Source: Chloroflexota bacterium (GTDB taxonomy: Bacteria > Chloroflexota > Anaerolineae > Aggregatilineales > Phototrophicaceae). From it: a DNA stretch of 64,000 nucleotides. The notes under the pieces are model-generated. The model was given only the letters and a program-made list of their open reading frames with translations. It ran no database searches and was not told where the DNA came from. A program made the position numbers and the translations under genes. Where the stretch lies: NCBI GenBank assembly GCA_020161935.1, contig JAIUNI010000003.1, positions 1 to 64,000 on the forward strand, in the 5' to 3' direction. Below are positions 27,341-35,927 of this stretch, piece after piece; the first letter of the stretch is position 1, and each line of letters starts with the position of its first letter.

Positions 27341-27465
27341 TCGGTAAAGCGCTTCGAGTTAAACGGCTCGTTTAGATAGTTGGTGTAGCCCGGTATCTTA
27401 CTGATCTCCACGGTATCGAGGTTAGCAAATCCCATTTCCCACTGTTCAAATTCGCGCTTCTTCAC
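27341..27465 (-). pseudogene. Possible gene remnant
   Basis: The minus strand encodes MKKREFEQWEMGFANLDTVE and about 20 further residues with normal protein character, then runs straight into the dispersed repeat, where the frame becomes repeat translation. It may be the 5' end of a gene cut by repeat insertion. No family is recognised. From 27466 to 27878 no other gene is seen. Confidence 0.35.
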
Positions 27466-27796
27466 CGGATTTCTGCAATATGATCCAACTTCTCATTTTA
27501 GCACTTCACCGGGCAGACAAATGGGAAATTCGATTGATCTTTGGGCTTTAGGCTGCCATTTTAGAAAGGGATGTATGCGTGTGTACGATTGAGCAAAATT
27601 GAACAATTACGCTTCCTAAATGATATTAATGGAACTTAATCATCACAATAAACGTTTAAGTGGGTGTGAAACCGACCGTTCATCCTATGGGTTTTGCAGC
27701 GCGGTTTGAAATGATTTTGTCGAAAAAGTGAAACCTGTTGACATTACCTACCTAAGCTATTGTTGCAACCTAAAAGGGGTTTTATCCGTCAGGCAC

Positions 27797-27856
27797 ACGA
27801 CCCGCACAGCCGGTCGTAACGCGAAGCAAAAGCATCACGCTGCGTAAGTTCGCAGC
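27797..27856 (+). promoter_or_regulatory. Two-hairpin leader of the Hsp20 gene
   Basis: ACGACC (27797-27802) pairs with GGTCGT (27812-27817), and GCTGCG (27839-27844) with CGCAGC (27851-27856), just upstream of AAGGGAG. TTGACA lies at 27738. Small heat-shock genes often carry RNA thermometers, but here the ribosome site itself is not clearly paired, so that role is only possible. Confidence 0.35.
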
Positions 27857-27878
27857 ACCGCAAAGGGAGTTGAATAAC

Positions 27879-28364
27879 GTGAACCGATCATCGAAGAAAT
27901 ATACGGCTGCGCCGTCGAGCCGCAGCATCACCCGCCGCTATGAAGCCAGCAACGCCAGTGTCATCAGCCCGATAGAACGCTGGGCGGATACGAACTACGC
28001 GCCGCAAGAACTGGAATTTGTGGTGAATCACTACCGTGACCTAACCGAAGTGATCGCCCCAACGCACGGGTTCGAGGCCGAGCAGGTGCAGGTGGATATC
28101 AGTCGCGGGCATCTGCTGATTTTGTTGTCGTATATCGGCAGCACGGTATACCCTTCCCGGCAGGAATTTTACTGCGAGGTTCCACTGCCGCCGGATGTCA
28201 AGCAGCACGAAGCGGTTGTTGAATTCAGCGGCGGGTTTATGACGGTGCGGCTGGAGAAGAAAGCGGCACGCGCCCAACAGGCGGCATCGTTTGGCCGCGC
28301 CTTCAAGAATGGTCTGGTGCTGTTGTTGTGCAAGACGCGCACGATGGGGCGTTTTGACTACTAA
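27879..28364 (+). CDS. Hsp20/alpha-crystallin family protein
   Basis: A 161-aa small heat-shock protein. AAGGGAG (27863-27869) is nine bases from GTG 27879 but touches the earlier TTG at 27870, so I choose the GTG. The alpha-crystallin domain runs from LTEVIAPTHGFEAEQVQVDISRGHLLILLSY to FYCEVPLPPDVKQHEAVVEFSGGFMTVRLEKKA, the last matching the conserved final beta strands. The N-terminus is Ser/Arg-rich and the C-terminus lacks a clear I-x-I tail. It should act as an ATP-independent holdase. Confidence 0.8.
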   Translation: MNRSSKKYTAAPSSRSITRRYEASNASVISPIERWADTNYAPQELEFVVNHYRDLTEVIAPTHGFEAEQVQVDISRGHLLILLSYIGSTVYPSRQEFYCEVPLPPDVKQHEAVVEFSGGFMTVRLEKKAARAQQAASFGRAFKNGLVLLLCKTRTMGRFDY

Positions 28365-28539
28365 TCCACGCTTGATACCGCACGGGGAGTAGAGGCGCTC
28401 AACACGGAGTGCCTCTACGCCGCGCCCTATTCTTCTATTCGCTTCTTCGCCCTGCCCTGCTCAGTATAATCGGATATAATTCTCGATAGATGTTCGTCAG
28501 ATTGGGCAGTTCAACACTATAGGAACGATAGCACCCTAT

Positions 28540-28773
28540 ATGGCAAAAGCAATCACGCCTGAGCAAGAAATTTGGGTCATGACGACCGAAGGCGCGGAAT
28601 TAACAGGATATAACCGTTATTATCTCGAAAAGCTGTCGAAAAAACTTTCACAGCTCCCTGAAGATCAACGGGTGATCAAATGGCGAAAACGGTTAGGACG
28701 GCACGAACTCTGGCTGCCTGACCTGCTGCGCTATATGGATGAATCCGGTTACGGTCCCCACGCTAAAAAATAA
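28540..28773 (+). CDS. Small helix-turn-helix DNA-binding protein
   Basis: A 77-aa protein. WVMTTEGAELTGYNRYYLEKLSKKL is a helix-turn-helix-like start and IKWRKRLGRHELWLPDLLRYM fits the wing of excisionase or MerR-like folds. Two TATAAT boxes (28465-28470, 28475-28480) lie 60-75 bp upstream. It sits next to a candidate small RNA and a repeat array. Function unknown. Confidence 0.65.
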   Translation: MAKAITPEQEIWVMTTEGAELTGYNRYYLEKLSKKLSQLPEDQRVIKWRKRLGRHELWLPDLLRYMDESGYGPHAKK

Positions 28774-28801
28774 ATCCCCGTGAAAGACTCTCTTAAGATA
28801 C

Positions 28802-28830
28802 TTGGCTTTATACCGTAAACCGTATATGAT
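28802..28830 (+). promoter_or_regulatory. Promoter of candidate small RNA
   Basis: TTGGCT (28802-28807) and TATGAT (28825-28830) with exactly 17 bp between. No open reading frame with a ribosome site follows before the strong hairpin at 29053. Confidence 0.55.
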
Positions 28831-28836
28831 ATTTTC

Positions 28837-29092
28837 ATCACAACAGTTCTGCTTATATCGAGCGGTCACTCATTGGATACCTAGGATGTCCGGTGAGGAA
28901 CAGCCTGTACTTATGCAGATGCGAGCGACGCGACGTTTGCATCCGTCATGACCTGCGGCGGTATGGGAGGTTCACGGTCGAACGGTGGCGGCGGGATTGG
29001 GGTGGTACAAACAGCTTGAGAATGACACCTTAAAACAATCAAGAGCTATCAAGATACCCTGCGCCCTGCTATACGGCAGCAGGGTATCTTAC
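28837..29092 (+). ncRNA. Candidate small RNA of about 255 nt
   Basis: Between the promoter and the terminal hairpin (AAGATACCCTGC pairing with GCAGGGTATCTT, 29053-29092) lies a GC-rich stretch without a supported protein. It folds into nested stems: UAC..AGG..UCC-GGUGA-GGA..CCU-GUA near 28880-28913, then GATGC with GCATC near 28919-28943. The stretch TCCGGTGAGGAACAGCC recalls the SRP RNA apical loop but misses its conserved bases. Identity unknown; ends are estimates. Confidence 0.4.
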
Positions 29093-29099
29093 TTTGGGT

Positions 29100-30110
29100 G
29101 GTTGGTTTTGAGGGTATAAATACGCGATACAGCGCGTCCGAGCGTTCCCATAGAGATCGACAATGTGAGGTTGGAGGGCGCGGACAGCCTGTCTGCTGTC
29201 CCTACGCAGGCGGGGGATGCGTGCGTAGGGACGCGATACAGCGCGTCCGAGCGTTCCCATAGAGATCGACAATGTGAGGTTGGAGGGCGCGGACAGCCTA
29301 TCTGCTGTCCCTACGAACGTGGGGGGATGGGTGGGTGGAGAAGCGCGTCCGATGTATTCACGCCACTACAAAATTGTGGGTGGGGGTGAAGGCGGACAGC
29401 CTGTCTGCTGTCCCTACGCAGGTGGGGGGATGCGTGTGTAGGGACGCGATACAGCGCGTCCGAGCGTTCCCATAGAGATCGACAATGTGGGGTTGGAGGG
29501 CGCGGACAGCCTGTCTGCTGTCCCTACGCAGGCGGGGGATGGGTGTGTAGGGACGCGAGACAGCGCGTCCGATGTATTCACGCCAATACAAAATTGTGGG
29601 TGGTGGGTGAAGGCGGACAGCCTGTCTGCTGTCCCTACGCAGGCGGGGGATGGGTGTGTAGGGACGCGATACAGCGCGTCCGATGTATTCACGCCACTAC
29701 AAAATTGTGGGTGGTGGGTGAAGGCGAACAGCCTGTCTGCTGTCCCTACGCAGGTGGGGGGATGCGTGTGTAGGGACGCGAAAGCGCGCGTCCGAGCGTT
29801 CCCATAGAGATCGACAATGTGAGGTTGGCGGCAGCGGACGCAGCACGCAGCTTCCTACGCAGGTGGGGGATGCGTGCGTAGGGACGCGATACAGCGCGTC
29901 CGATGTATTCACGCCAATACAAAATTGTGGGTGGTGGGTGAAGGCGGACAGCCTGTCTGCTGTCCCTACGAACGTGGGGGGGGGTGTGCGTAGGGACGCG
30001 ATACAGCGCGTCCGAGCGTTCCCATAGAGATCGACAATGTGAGGTTGGCGGCAGCGGACAGCCTGTCTGCTGTCCCTACGCAGGCGGGGGGATGGGTGGG
30101 AAGTGATAAT
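29100..30110. repeat. REP/BIME-like array, left of the RAYT gene
   Basis: About nine units of roughly 105-115 bp. Each joins TAGGGACGCGATACAGCGCG and GACAGCCTGTCTGCTGTCCC, imperfect palindromes in opposite orientation, through one of two spacers: A (GAGCGTTCCCATAGAGATCG) or B (GATGTATTCACGCCACTAC), and GCAGGTGGGGGATG links units. The A/B order varies. Frames through it are artefacts. Confidence 0.93.
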
Positions 30111-30177
30111 TGTGACAATACTTGAATTCATTTCGTCTACAATGAAATCAATGATGCCATCAAAGTGAAGTTGAAAG

Positions 30178-30660
30178 ATGCTGCCTCAACGAAAATCACC
30201 ACGATTACAAGGATATGATTACGCCGCTGACGGAACTTATTTCATAACCATTTGTACCCATCAAAAAGATTCGCATTTTGGTCATATTCACGAGGGACAG
30301 CTTACCTTAAGTGTTTATGGTCACTTTGCTGCTGCCTATTGGCTGCTCATTCCCCGCTATTTTCCACAGGTTGGACTTGATTCTTATGTGATTATGCCGA
30401 ACCACATGCATGGGCTTTTGACTTTGGATCAAAGCACGCTTCCCAAAGAAAAGCGACATCCATTGGGCTATATTGTCGGCACGTATAAGGCGATTGTAAC
30501 CCGTGAAATTAATCGTGTGTCGAAAGCGCCAATGGGTACGATATGGCAAGGACGGTTTCACGATCATATTGTTCGAAACGAAGCTGATTTAAATCGGATA
30601 CGGGAATACGTGGCGAATAACCCTGCGCTTTGGGATAAGGACAAGTTTTATTGTCTTTGA
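30178..30660 (+). mobile_element. REP-associated tyrosine transposase (RAYT, Y1/HUH family)
   Basis: A 160-aa single-domain HUH nuclease. YVIMPNHMHGLL carries the HxH metal motif (His76, His78), the catalytic tyrosine is Tyr144 in IREYVANNP, and WQGRFHDHIV (123-132) is the RAYT-typical conserved block. RAYTs cut and mobilise REP palindromes in single-stranded DNA. The gene lies inside an array of such palindromes (29100-30110 and 30695-31205), the classic arrangement. All catalytic residues are present, so it is probably active. Confidence 0.95.
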
Positions 30661-30694
30661 ATGGGACGTGATATGTTCGTGATAGATGGAAATA

Positions 30695-31205
30695 TGTAGA
30701 TGGAGGGCGCGGACAGCCTGTCTGCTGTCCCTACGCAGGTGGGGGGATGGGTGCGTAGGGACGCGATACAGCGCGTCCGATGTATTCACGCCACTACAAA
30801 ATTGTGGGTGGTGGGTGAAGGCGGACAGCCTATCTGCTGTCCCTACGCAGGCGGGGGGATGGGTGGGTAGGGACGCGATACAGCGCGTCCGAGCGTTCCC
30901 ATAGAGATCGACAATGTGAGGTTGGCGGCAGCGGACAGCCTGTCTGCTGTCCCTACGCAGGTGGGGGGATGTGTGCGTAGGGACGCGAAACAGCGCGTCC
31001 GAGCGTTCCCATAGAGATCGACAATGTGGGGTTGGAGGGCGCGGACAGCCTATCTGCTGTCCCTACGCAGGTACGGGGATGCGTGCGTAGGGACGCGATA
31101 CAGCGCGTCCGATGTATTCACGCCAATACAAAATTGTGGGTGGCGGGTGAAGGCGGACAGCCTGTCTGCTGTCCCTACGCAGGTGGGGGGATGGGTGGGG
31201 TGGAG
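30695..31205. repeat. REP/BIME-like array, right of the RAYT gene
   Basis: Five further units of the same kind as 29100-30110, in the same orientation and with the same two spacers (A near 30895 and 31005; B near 30780 and 31110). The RAYT gene therefore splits one array. Confidence 0.93.
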
Positions 31206-31294
31206 AAGCGTATCCGATTTTGCTCATAGCGATCAAAATTGGGTGGTTTGTAATCGCGGTTGGGATCAATGAGGTGGTGGGTTTTCGTTTGAAA

Positions 31295-31378
31295 ATGGTT
31301 TGTGCTTTCAAACCGCGCCTTCACAAATTGGGTTCAGGAAGGATCATTCTGCCTGTTCCTGCCTGTTTTACAGGTAAA
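31295..31378. repeat. Dispersed element shared with 54885-54955
   Basis: TTTCAAACCGCGCCTTCACAAA...TCCTGCCTGTTTTACAGG is found in reverse complement at 54885-54955 with small differences. It lies just downstream of the archaellum-locus terminator. Confidence 0.75.
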
Positions 31379-31410
31379 AAAATAGGGGTTTACCAGCGGC
31401 AAACCCCTAC
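31379..31410 (-). terminator. Intrinsic terminator of the archaellum locus
   Basis: On the minus strand AGGGGTTT (31408-31401) pairs with AAACCCCT (31391-31384), followed by ATTTTTTT. It lies 50 bp beyond the PilO-like gene, the last of the cluster. Confidence 0.9.
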
Positions 31411-31458
31411 ATAGTGCTGTCTTAAAATCGGTCGCCTCGATGACTGGCTACCGGCGGC

Positions 31459-32814
31459 TTAAAACTTTTCGGCGGTGTCGAGGCTGAACACGTCGATGTC
31501 ATCCACGCGCACCACGCCGCGCCCAATGGTGCTGAACGAGAATGTCCCCGGTGGCAGTTCGGAACTGTCCCGCGCTGTCAGCACATCCTCGCCGTCCACA
31601 GAAATGCGGATGATGCCCTCAACGACCGACAGCCGCAGCACCCGCCAACGCCCAATCGACGACTGGTCGGTGGTAGTGGATTTAATCAACGTCGCGCCAC
31701 GATACAGGGCAATCTGCCCGGTTGGTTGCAGCACGACCGCGTAGAAACCCGCGCTGCTCTGCCGCAGGGTCAGCTTAATGCTGCTGGACGACATCAGCAC
31801 CCGCAGTTGCACGGCGCTGTTATCTAGCGTGTCGAAAGCGAAGGTCGCATCGCCGCTGTTATCACTCGCTTGCAGGGACGGTGAACCCTCATCCTTGAAG
31901 AAAATCCACCCGGCACCCAGCTTCCAGTGGTTGAGGTTGCCAGAGTCAAACGTCTCGGTATAGACCGGATTTAACGCTGGTTCCGGTGGCACGCTGCCGG
32001 TATCAACAACCGTAATGCTGCCCACGCCGGGTTCAGCCGTCGCATCCGGTGCCGGTGTTGCCGCCAGTGCCGTGACTGCTTCCGGCGCAAGGGTCGCTTC
32101 TTCCGCCACAACCAGCGGTGTCGGCAGCACGACATCCGGCAGATCGAGGTACGCCTTACCATCTGACAGCGGTGAGGTGTAAATGAGCAAATCCATCGTC
32201 AACACGGCATCGGCAATCGGGTCTTCGGTGTCCTTGATGTTCAGGTTGTTGACGGCGATACCGGGAACGCTGATTTCGCGGATGCGCGTCAAGAAGCGGA
32301 CAAGGTTCGTCACCGAGCCGTTCGCCACGATGCGGATGGCACGCACGCTATAGGCGGATGTCGCCGAAACCACGACCGGCTCCGGTGTGGCATTGCGTGA
32401 TGGTTTGGGGGTCGGTGCAGCGGGTGCTTGGCTGCCCGCGTTCAGCGTGTTCTGCGTTTGCAAGTTGGCGATTTCGACACTGCTGGCTTTGGCGTAATCA
32501 TAGAGCTTCTGCAAAATCGCGTCGGCCTGCGCCGTTTCCATGAACAGGTTGGCGCTGGTTTTCAGGCTGTCTTTGGCGGTATCCAAGCGGTGCTGCAAAA
32601 TAGCGATTTCGCCGGAGGGGTCTTCTTCCGCCATTTTGGTGGCGATGATGCTGTTGCCAGTGTCGGCGGCAAGCTGGAGTTCTTGGTAGGTTTTGACGTA
32701 CGGAACGACATTAACGACCGCAAACATGACCAAGCCCATCCCGACCAAGCACATCAGCAGCAGCGGCGCGAGCGAGAGGATCTTGCCTAAGATTGGGCTA
32801 CGTGCTTCGTCCAT
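31459..32814 (-). CDS. PilO-like protein with C-terminal lectin-like domain
   Basis: A 451-aa protein with one membrane helix (LLLMCLVGMGLVMFAVVNVV), a coiled coil (about 50-115), a Pro-rich linker and a ferredoxin-like domain (SVRAIRIVANGSVTNLVRFLTRIREI), the layout of type IV pilus PilO. Residues from about 285 on (YTETFDSGNLNHWKLGAGWIF...FSTIGRGVVRVDDIDVF) form a concanavalin/laminin-G-like sandwich, not part of PilO. It overlaps the PilN-like gene by 17 bp. I infer an extracytoplasmic scaffold that may bind wall or surface polysaccharide. Archaella normally have no PilN/PilO. Confidence 0.75.
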   Translation of the reverse strand: MDEARSPILGKILSLAPLLLMCLVGMGLVMFAVVNVVPYVKTYQELQLAADTGNSIIATKMAEEDPSGEIAILQHRLDTAKDSLKTSANLFMETAQADAILQKLYDYAKASSVEIANLQTQNTLNAGSQAPAAPTPKPSRNATPEPVVVSATSAYSVRAIRIVANGSVTNLVRFLTRIREISVPGIAVNNLNIKDTEDPIADAVLTMDLLIYTSPLSDGKAYLDLPDVVLPTPLVVAEEATLAPEAVTALAATPAPDATAEPGVGSITVVDTGSVPPEPALNPVYTETFDSGNLNHWKLGAGWIFFKDEGSPSLQASDNSGDATFAFDTLDNSAVQLRVLMSSSSIKLTLRQSSAGFYAVVLQPTGQIALYRGATLIKSTTTDQSSIGRWRVLRLSVVEGIIRISVDGEDVLTARDSSELPPGTFSFSTIGRGVVRVDDIDVFSLDTAEKF

Positions 32815-33505
32815 CGTTCACAGTCGCTTTCTTCATGGTCACGGAGATAATGAAATCGGTCATCTTCAGTTCAATGGTCGGGATGAGCGCGACGGTCGGC
32901 TGAACGCGGGAATCAGCCGTGGTTTGGAGCGTCGGGTCAAGGGTTGGCGCAACCGTCGTCGGCGCGGGGGTCGCGGTGACAAAGATGCTTTGCAGGGTGA
33001 TCGACTCGACGGCGACGTTATCAAACAAGCCGGACGAGCGCAGCATATCGGCGTAGGCCATCGCCACGATTTCGCGGGTGGCACGCCCCGTCAGCCGCAT
33101 TCCGTTGTCGATCTGGGTGATGCTGGTGAGCGACATTTGACCGAGGTCATACGCGCCCAACGCCGCCATCACGGTCGGCCAATTGATATACGAGTCTTGC
33201 AAGGTCGAGTTGATACTGCCAACGGTTTGGCTTTGTAACTGGGTGTTGGCGAACTCGGCGGACAGGGTTTGCAGTTCGGCGGGAACCGGCGGGGTCGCCG
33301 AGAGCGTGGCCTCGATGTCTGCCAGTTCGGTGGTCAGTTCTTCGTTGGTGGTTTTCACCGTAGTCGAAATGATATACAGCGGTAGGAACAGCACGCCCAA
33401 GCCGCAGATAATCAGCCACAGTACCAGCTTACTCGAACCGCGTGCCGGGGCTTCGCCCTCTTGCGGTTGGTCTTCATTGTCGATGGTGTTGTCAGTCGGC
33501 AGCAC
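32798..33505 (-). CDS. PilN-like membrane protein
   Basis: A 235-aa protein with a short cytoplasmic N-terminus, one membrane helix (LVLWLIICGLGVLFLPLYIIS), a coiled coil and a domain YINWPTVMAALGAYDLGQMSLTSI...MRLTGRATREIVAMAYADML matching the PilN core (WP..., then xLxGxA...). In type IV pili PilN and PilO form a dimer that links the motor platform to the outer parts. Unlike standard PilN it has a Thr/Pro-rich insertion near 185-210. Next upstream is the prepilin peptidase gene, 16 bp away. Confidence 0.75.
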   Translation of the reverse strand: MLPTDNTIDNEDQPQEGEAPARGSSKLVLWLIICGLGVLFLPLYIISTTVKTTNEELTTELADIEATLSATPPVPAELQTLSAEFANTQLQSQTVGSINSTLQDSYINWPTVMAALGAYDLGQMSLTSITQIDNGMRLTGRATREIVAMAYADMLRSSGLFDNVAVESITLQSIFVTATPAPTTVAPTLDPTLQTTADSRVQPTVALIPTIELKMTDFIISVTMKKATVNDGRST

Positions 33506-33521
33506 AATCCGTCCCTTTCAT

Positions 33522-34220
33522 TCAGCCCAAGATCAGTACCGAGTGCGACAGCAGAAGAACCATCGCTCCCAAGCACAAAAATGGTGCGTAGGCGATCTGG
33601 CTTTTCCAGCCCGCTTTACGACTCACTAATAAAAATACCACGACTACGCCGCCAATGCCTGCCCCAACCAACAATGCCAGTAACATCTGCGGGAAACCGA
33701 AGGCCACACCGATCAAGGTGGCGAGCTTGACATCACCGCCGCCGAGTTCACCCGGTCGCAGCACGGACGTGAGGAAGAAAATGCCAAAGGCCATCGCGCC
33801 GCCGAGCAGGATTTGACGCGCTTGGTCGGGCATGGCTACCAAGTTGAGTACGAGCATCGCCACAATCGCCGGATAGGTGAGGACGTTCAGCACGAGGCGG
33901 TACTTGAAGTCGATCATGGCGATCAGCAAGAAGAAGGCATAGCCGCACAGCGCGTACACCAGTGCCACCGACGCGCCGACCTGTGTCCACATAAGGGCGA
34001 AGAAGGCAGCCGACGCAAGCTCGACAAGCGCATCGAACAGCAGCCACGAGCGCTTGAAGGGTGCGCGACCGGTGAGCAGTTCAAGAACGGCAAGCCCATT
34101 GGAACGGCTGGTCACCGGCTTGGGCTTCTCCTCGACGGCGAAGCGCGGCAGGTAATCGGACAGCCGGTTAATAACCCAACCGACTGCCCAACCGATGATT
34201 GCGAATACGATAACCATCAT
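33522..34220 (-). CDS. Prepilin peptidase, A24 aspartic protease family
   Basis: A 232-aa polytopic membrane protease. The two catalytic aspartates are in AMIDFKYRLVLN and GGGDVKLATLIG (GxGD type). It lacks the cysteine-rich methyltransferase domain of bacterial PilD, as archaeal ArlK/PibD does, although the ELGGGDVKLATLIGVAFG stretch is closer to bacterial enzymes. It should process the archaellin encoded at 43553. Location inside the cluster supports that. Confidence 0.9.
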   Translation of the reverse strand: MMVIVFAIIGWAVGWVINRLSDYLPRFAVEEKPKPVTSRSNGLAVLELLTGRAPFKRSWLLFDALVELASAAFFALMWTQVGASVALVYALCGYAFFLLIAMIDFKYRLVLNVLTYPAIVAMLVLNLVAMPDQARQILLGGAMAFGIFFLTSVLRPGELGGGDVKLATLIGVAFGFPQMLLALLVGAGIGGVVVVFLLVSRKAGWKSQIAYAPFLCLGAMVLLLSHSVLILG

Positions 34221-34241
34221 GACTCCCCTACCCCACTATCC

Positions 34242-35927
34242 CTAGACCACCCGCAGCCGACCGGGGAGCGAGAGCGTGAACTCCGCGCCGCCGTGTTCGC
34301 CGTTGCGGACGTTGATGTAACCGCGATGGGCTTCGATGGTCGAGCGCACGAACTCCAAGCCGAGGCCGATGGTCGGCTGACTATTGCTGTAGCCTGAACC
34401 ACGATAATACAGGTCGAACAGCAGCGGCAGGTCTTCTTCGGGAATGCCGGGGCCGGTGTCCTGCACGCGGATGACGATCTCGCTGTTGCTGAACAAGACG
34501 TGTACCATCACGAAGCCGTTTTCCGGCGTGAACTTGATGCCGTTGTCGATCAGGTTCAACATACTGCGATATAGCAGGGATGAATCGCCTTGAATGAGGC
34601 ATGGATTGCCCATGACTTCGAGATCAAGCTGGATGGTTTTGGCCTGTGCCAGCGGTCGCAGCTCATCAACGGCGGTGTTCACCATTTCCAGCAGGTCGAA
34701 GGACTCCTGCTGCAAGGTGAGTTCCTCGCTGAGGTTGGTCATGTCGATCAGGCGGTTGATGAGGTTGGACATATCGCCGCCGTTTTGCTTGATCTGGTCA
34801 ATGATTTCGCCGATTTCGCCGGTGGCGGCTTCATAGCTGCCTAACAGGCTGGCATAGCCGACGGTTGATTTGACCATCGCCTTCATATCCATCGAGAGTA
34901 CCACATTCAACGCTGTCACGATCTTGGAACGGCGCATGGCGGAACGCATGGTGGTTTGGTGCAGACGCGCGTTATGGACGGCGACGGCGGTCAGATCGGC
35001 AATCACCTGTAGGATCTTCTCGTCGCTATCGGTGAAGAAGCGGGTGCTTTCGCGGTTGGCCGCCGACAGGACCCCGAAGGGCGTGCCACCGAGGATCAGC
35101 GGGACGTAGATGACGGCCTGCACCAGATAACCGGTTTTGATCTTGATCTGCTTGCCTTCTTTGTCGCGGTGGGTTCGCACGGCTTTTCCGGTACGTATCA
35201 CCTGCCCTGCCAGCGTATCAACCACCGGCAGGCGTTGAATCTGCTCGTCTTCGAGGCCGCGACCGGCTTCGAGGAACAGCTCGCCGCTTTGCGCGTCCGC
35301 CAACCAGATCGACACTTCATCGGTGGGGATGTGTGACATCGCCATTTCCATCGACTGCTTCAGCACCGACTCTAAATCCATCTGCGAGGTGATGGCCTGT
35401 GCGATGGTCGGCAGCGCGTCGATGACATCGGCGGCTTTGCGCGGCGGGCTGATTAAGTTCGCGGGCTGGCGGATGAAGTAGATCGTGAATTCCAAGCGTC
35501 CGAGCCGCACCAGATCGCCATGATTCAGGGCGTAGGGTGTGTTCACGCCAATAGATGCGCCGTTCAAGCTGGTGCCGTTGGTGCTGCCCAGATCGACGAG
35601 ATACAGGTGGGTATCGGTCGGGCGGATGGCAGCGTGGCGGCGGGATAGGCCAAGCTGGTCGATATCGAAGGCGCGGTAAATGTTCTCGAAGGCTTGTGTT
35701 TCCTGCCCGCGACCCAGCACCACCTCGCCGAAAATATCGAGGCCGACTTGAATTTGCGAGTCGTAGGTGACATCCAAGCGGACGCGCCACTGCGCCTCGC
35801 CCATCGTGGGTATGCCCTTCGGGACAGGGTGGTAGCCAATATCCGGCGCGTAATTCAACTGTTCGCGCAGGATTTCGTCATTCAGTTCACTGGTGACTTT
35901 TTTAATGTGTTCGCTGGTCACTGTCAT
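34242..35927 (-). CDS. FHA-GAF-histidine-kinase-like protein without the phospho-acceptor histidine
   Basis: A 561-aa cytoplasmic protein. The FHA domain (68-150) keeps GRG (72-74), SRRH (95-98) and GSTNGT (114-119). A GAF domain spans about 165-322. The dimerisation helix reads NVVLSMDMKAMVKSTVGYASLL (341-362); the usual SHELRTP segment is replaced, so there is no histidine to phosphorylate. The ATPase domain is intact: N box NLIDNGIKFTP (458-468), G1 DTGPGI (490-495), G2 GLGLEF (521-526). Its ATG overlaps the stop of the preceding gene. I infer a sensor that controls the motor by ligand- and phosphothreonine-dependent shape change, not by phosphorelay. Confidence 0.85.
   Translation of the reverse strand: MTVTSEHIKKVTSELNDEILREQLNYAPDIGYHPVPKGIPTMGEAQWRVRLDVTYDSQIQVGLDIFGEVVLGRGQETQAFENIYRAFDIDQLGLSRRHAAIRPTDTHLYLVDLGSTNGTSLNGASIGVNTPYALNHGDLVRLGRLEFTIYFIRQPANLISPPRKAADVIDALPTIAQAITSQMDLESVLKQSMEMAMSHIPTDEVSIWLADAQSGELFLEAGRGLEDEQIQRLPVVDTLAGQVIRTGKAVRTHRDKEGKQIKIKTGYLVQAVIYVPLILGGTPFGVLSAANRESTRFFTDSDEKILQVIADLTAVAVHNARLHQTTMRSAMRRSKIVTALNVVLSMDMKAMVKSTVGYASLLGSYEAATGEIGEIIDQIKQNGGDMSNLINRLIDMTNLSEELTLQQESFDLLEMVNTAVDELRPLAQAKTIQLDLEVMGNPCLIQGDSSLLYRSMLNLIDNGIKFTPENGFVMVHVLFSNSEIVIRVQDTGPGIPEEDLPLLFDLYYRGSGYSNSQPTIGLGLEFVRSTIEAHRGYINVRNGEHGGAEFTLSLPGRLRVV

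Noticed and set aside
28875..28915. SRP (4.5S) RNA-like apical loop TCCGGTGAGGAACAGCC
   Set aside because: It lacks the conserved GGAA tetraloop and the AGCA side of the symmetric loop, and the rest does not form a single long SRP hairpin.
29100..31205. CRISPR array
   Set aside because: The units are over 100 bp, both spacer types recur, and the repeats are palindromic pairs tied to a RAYT; no cas gene is present.
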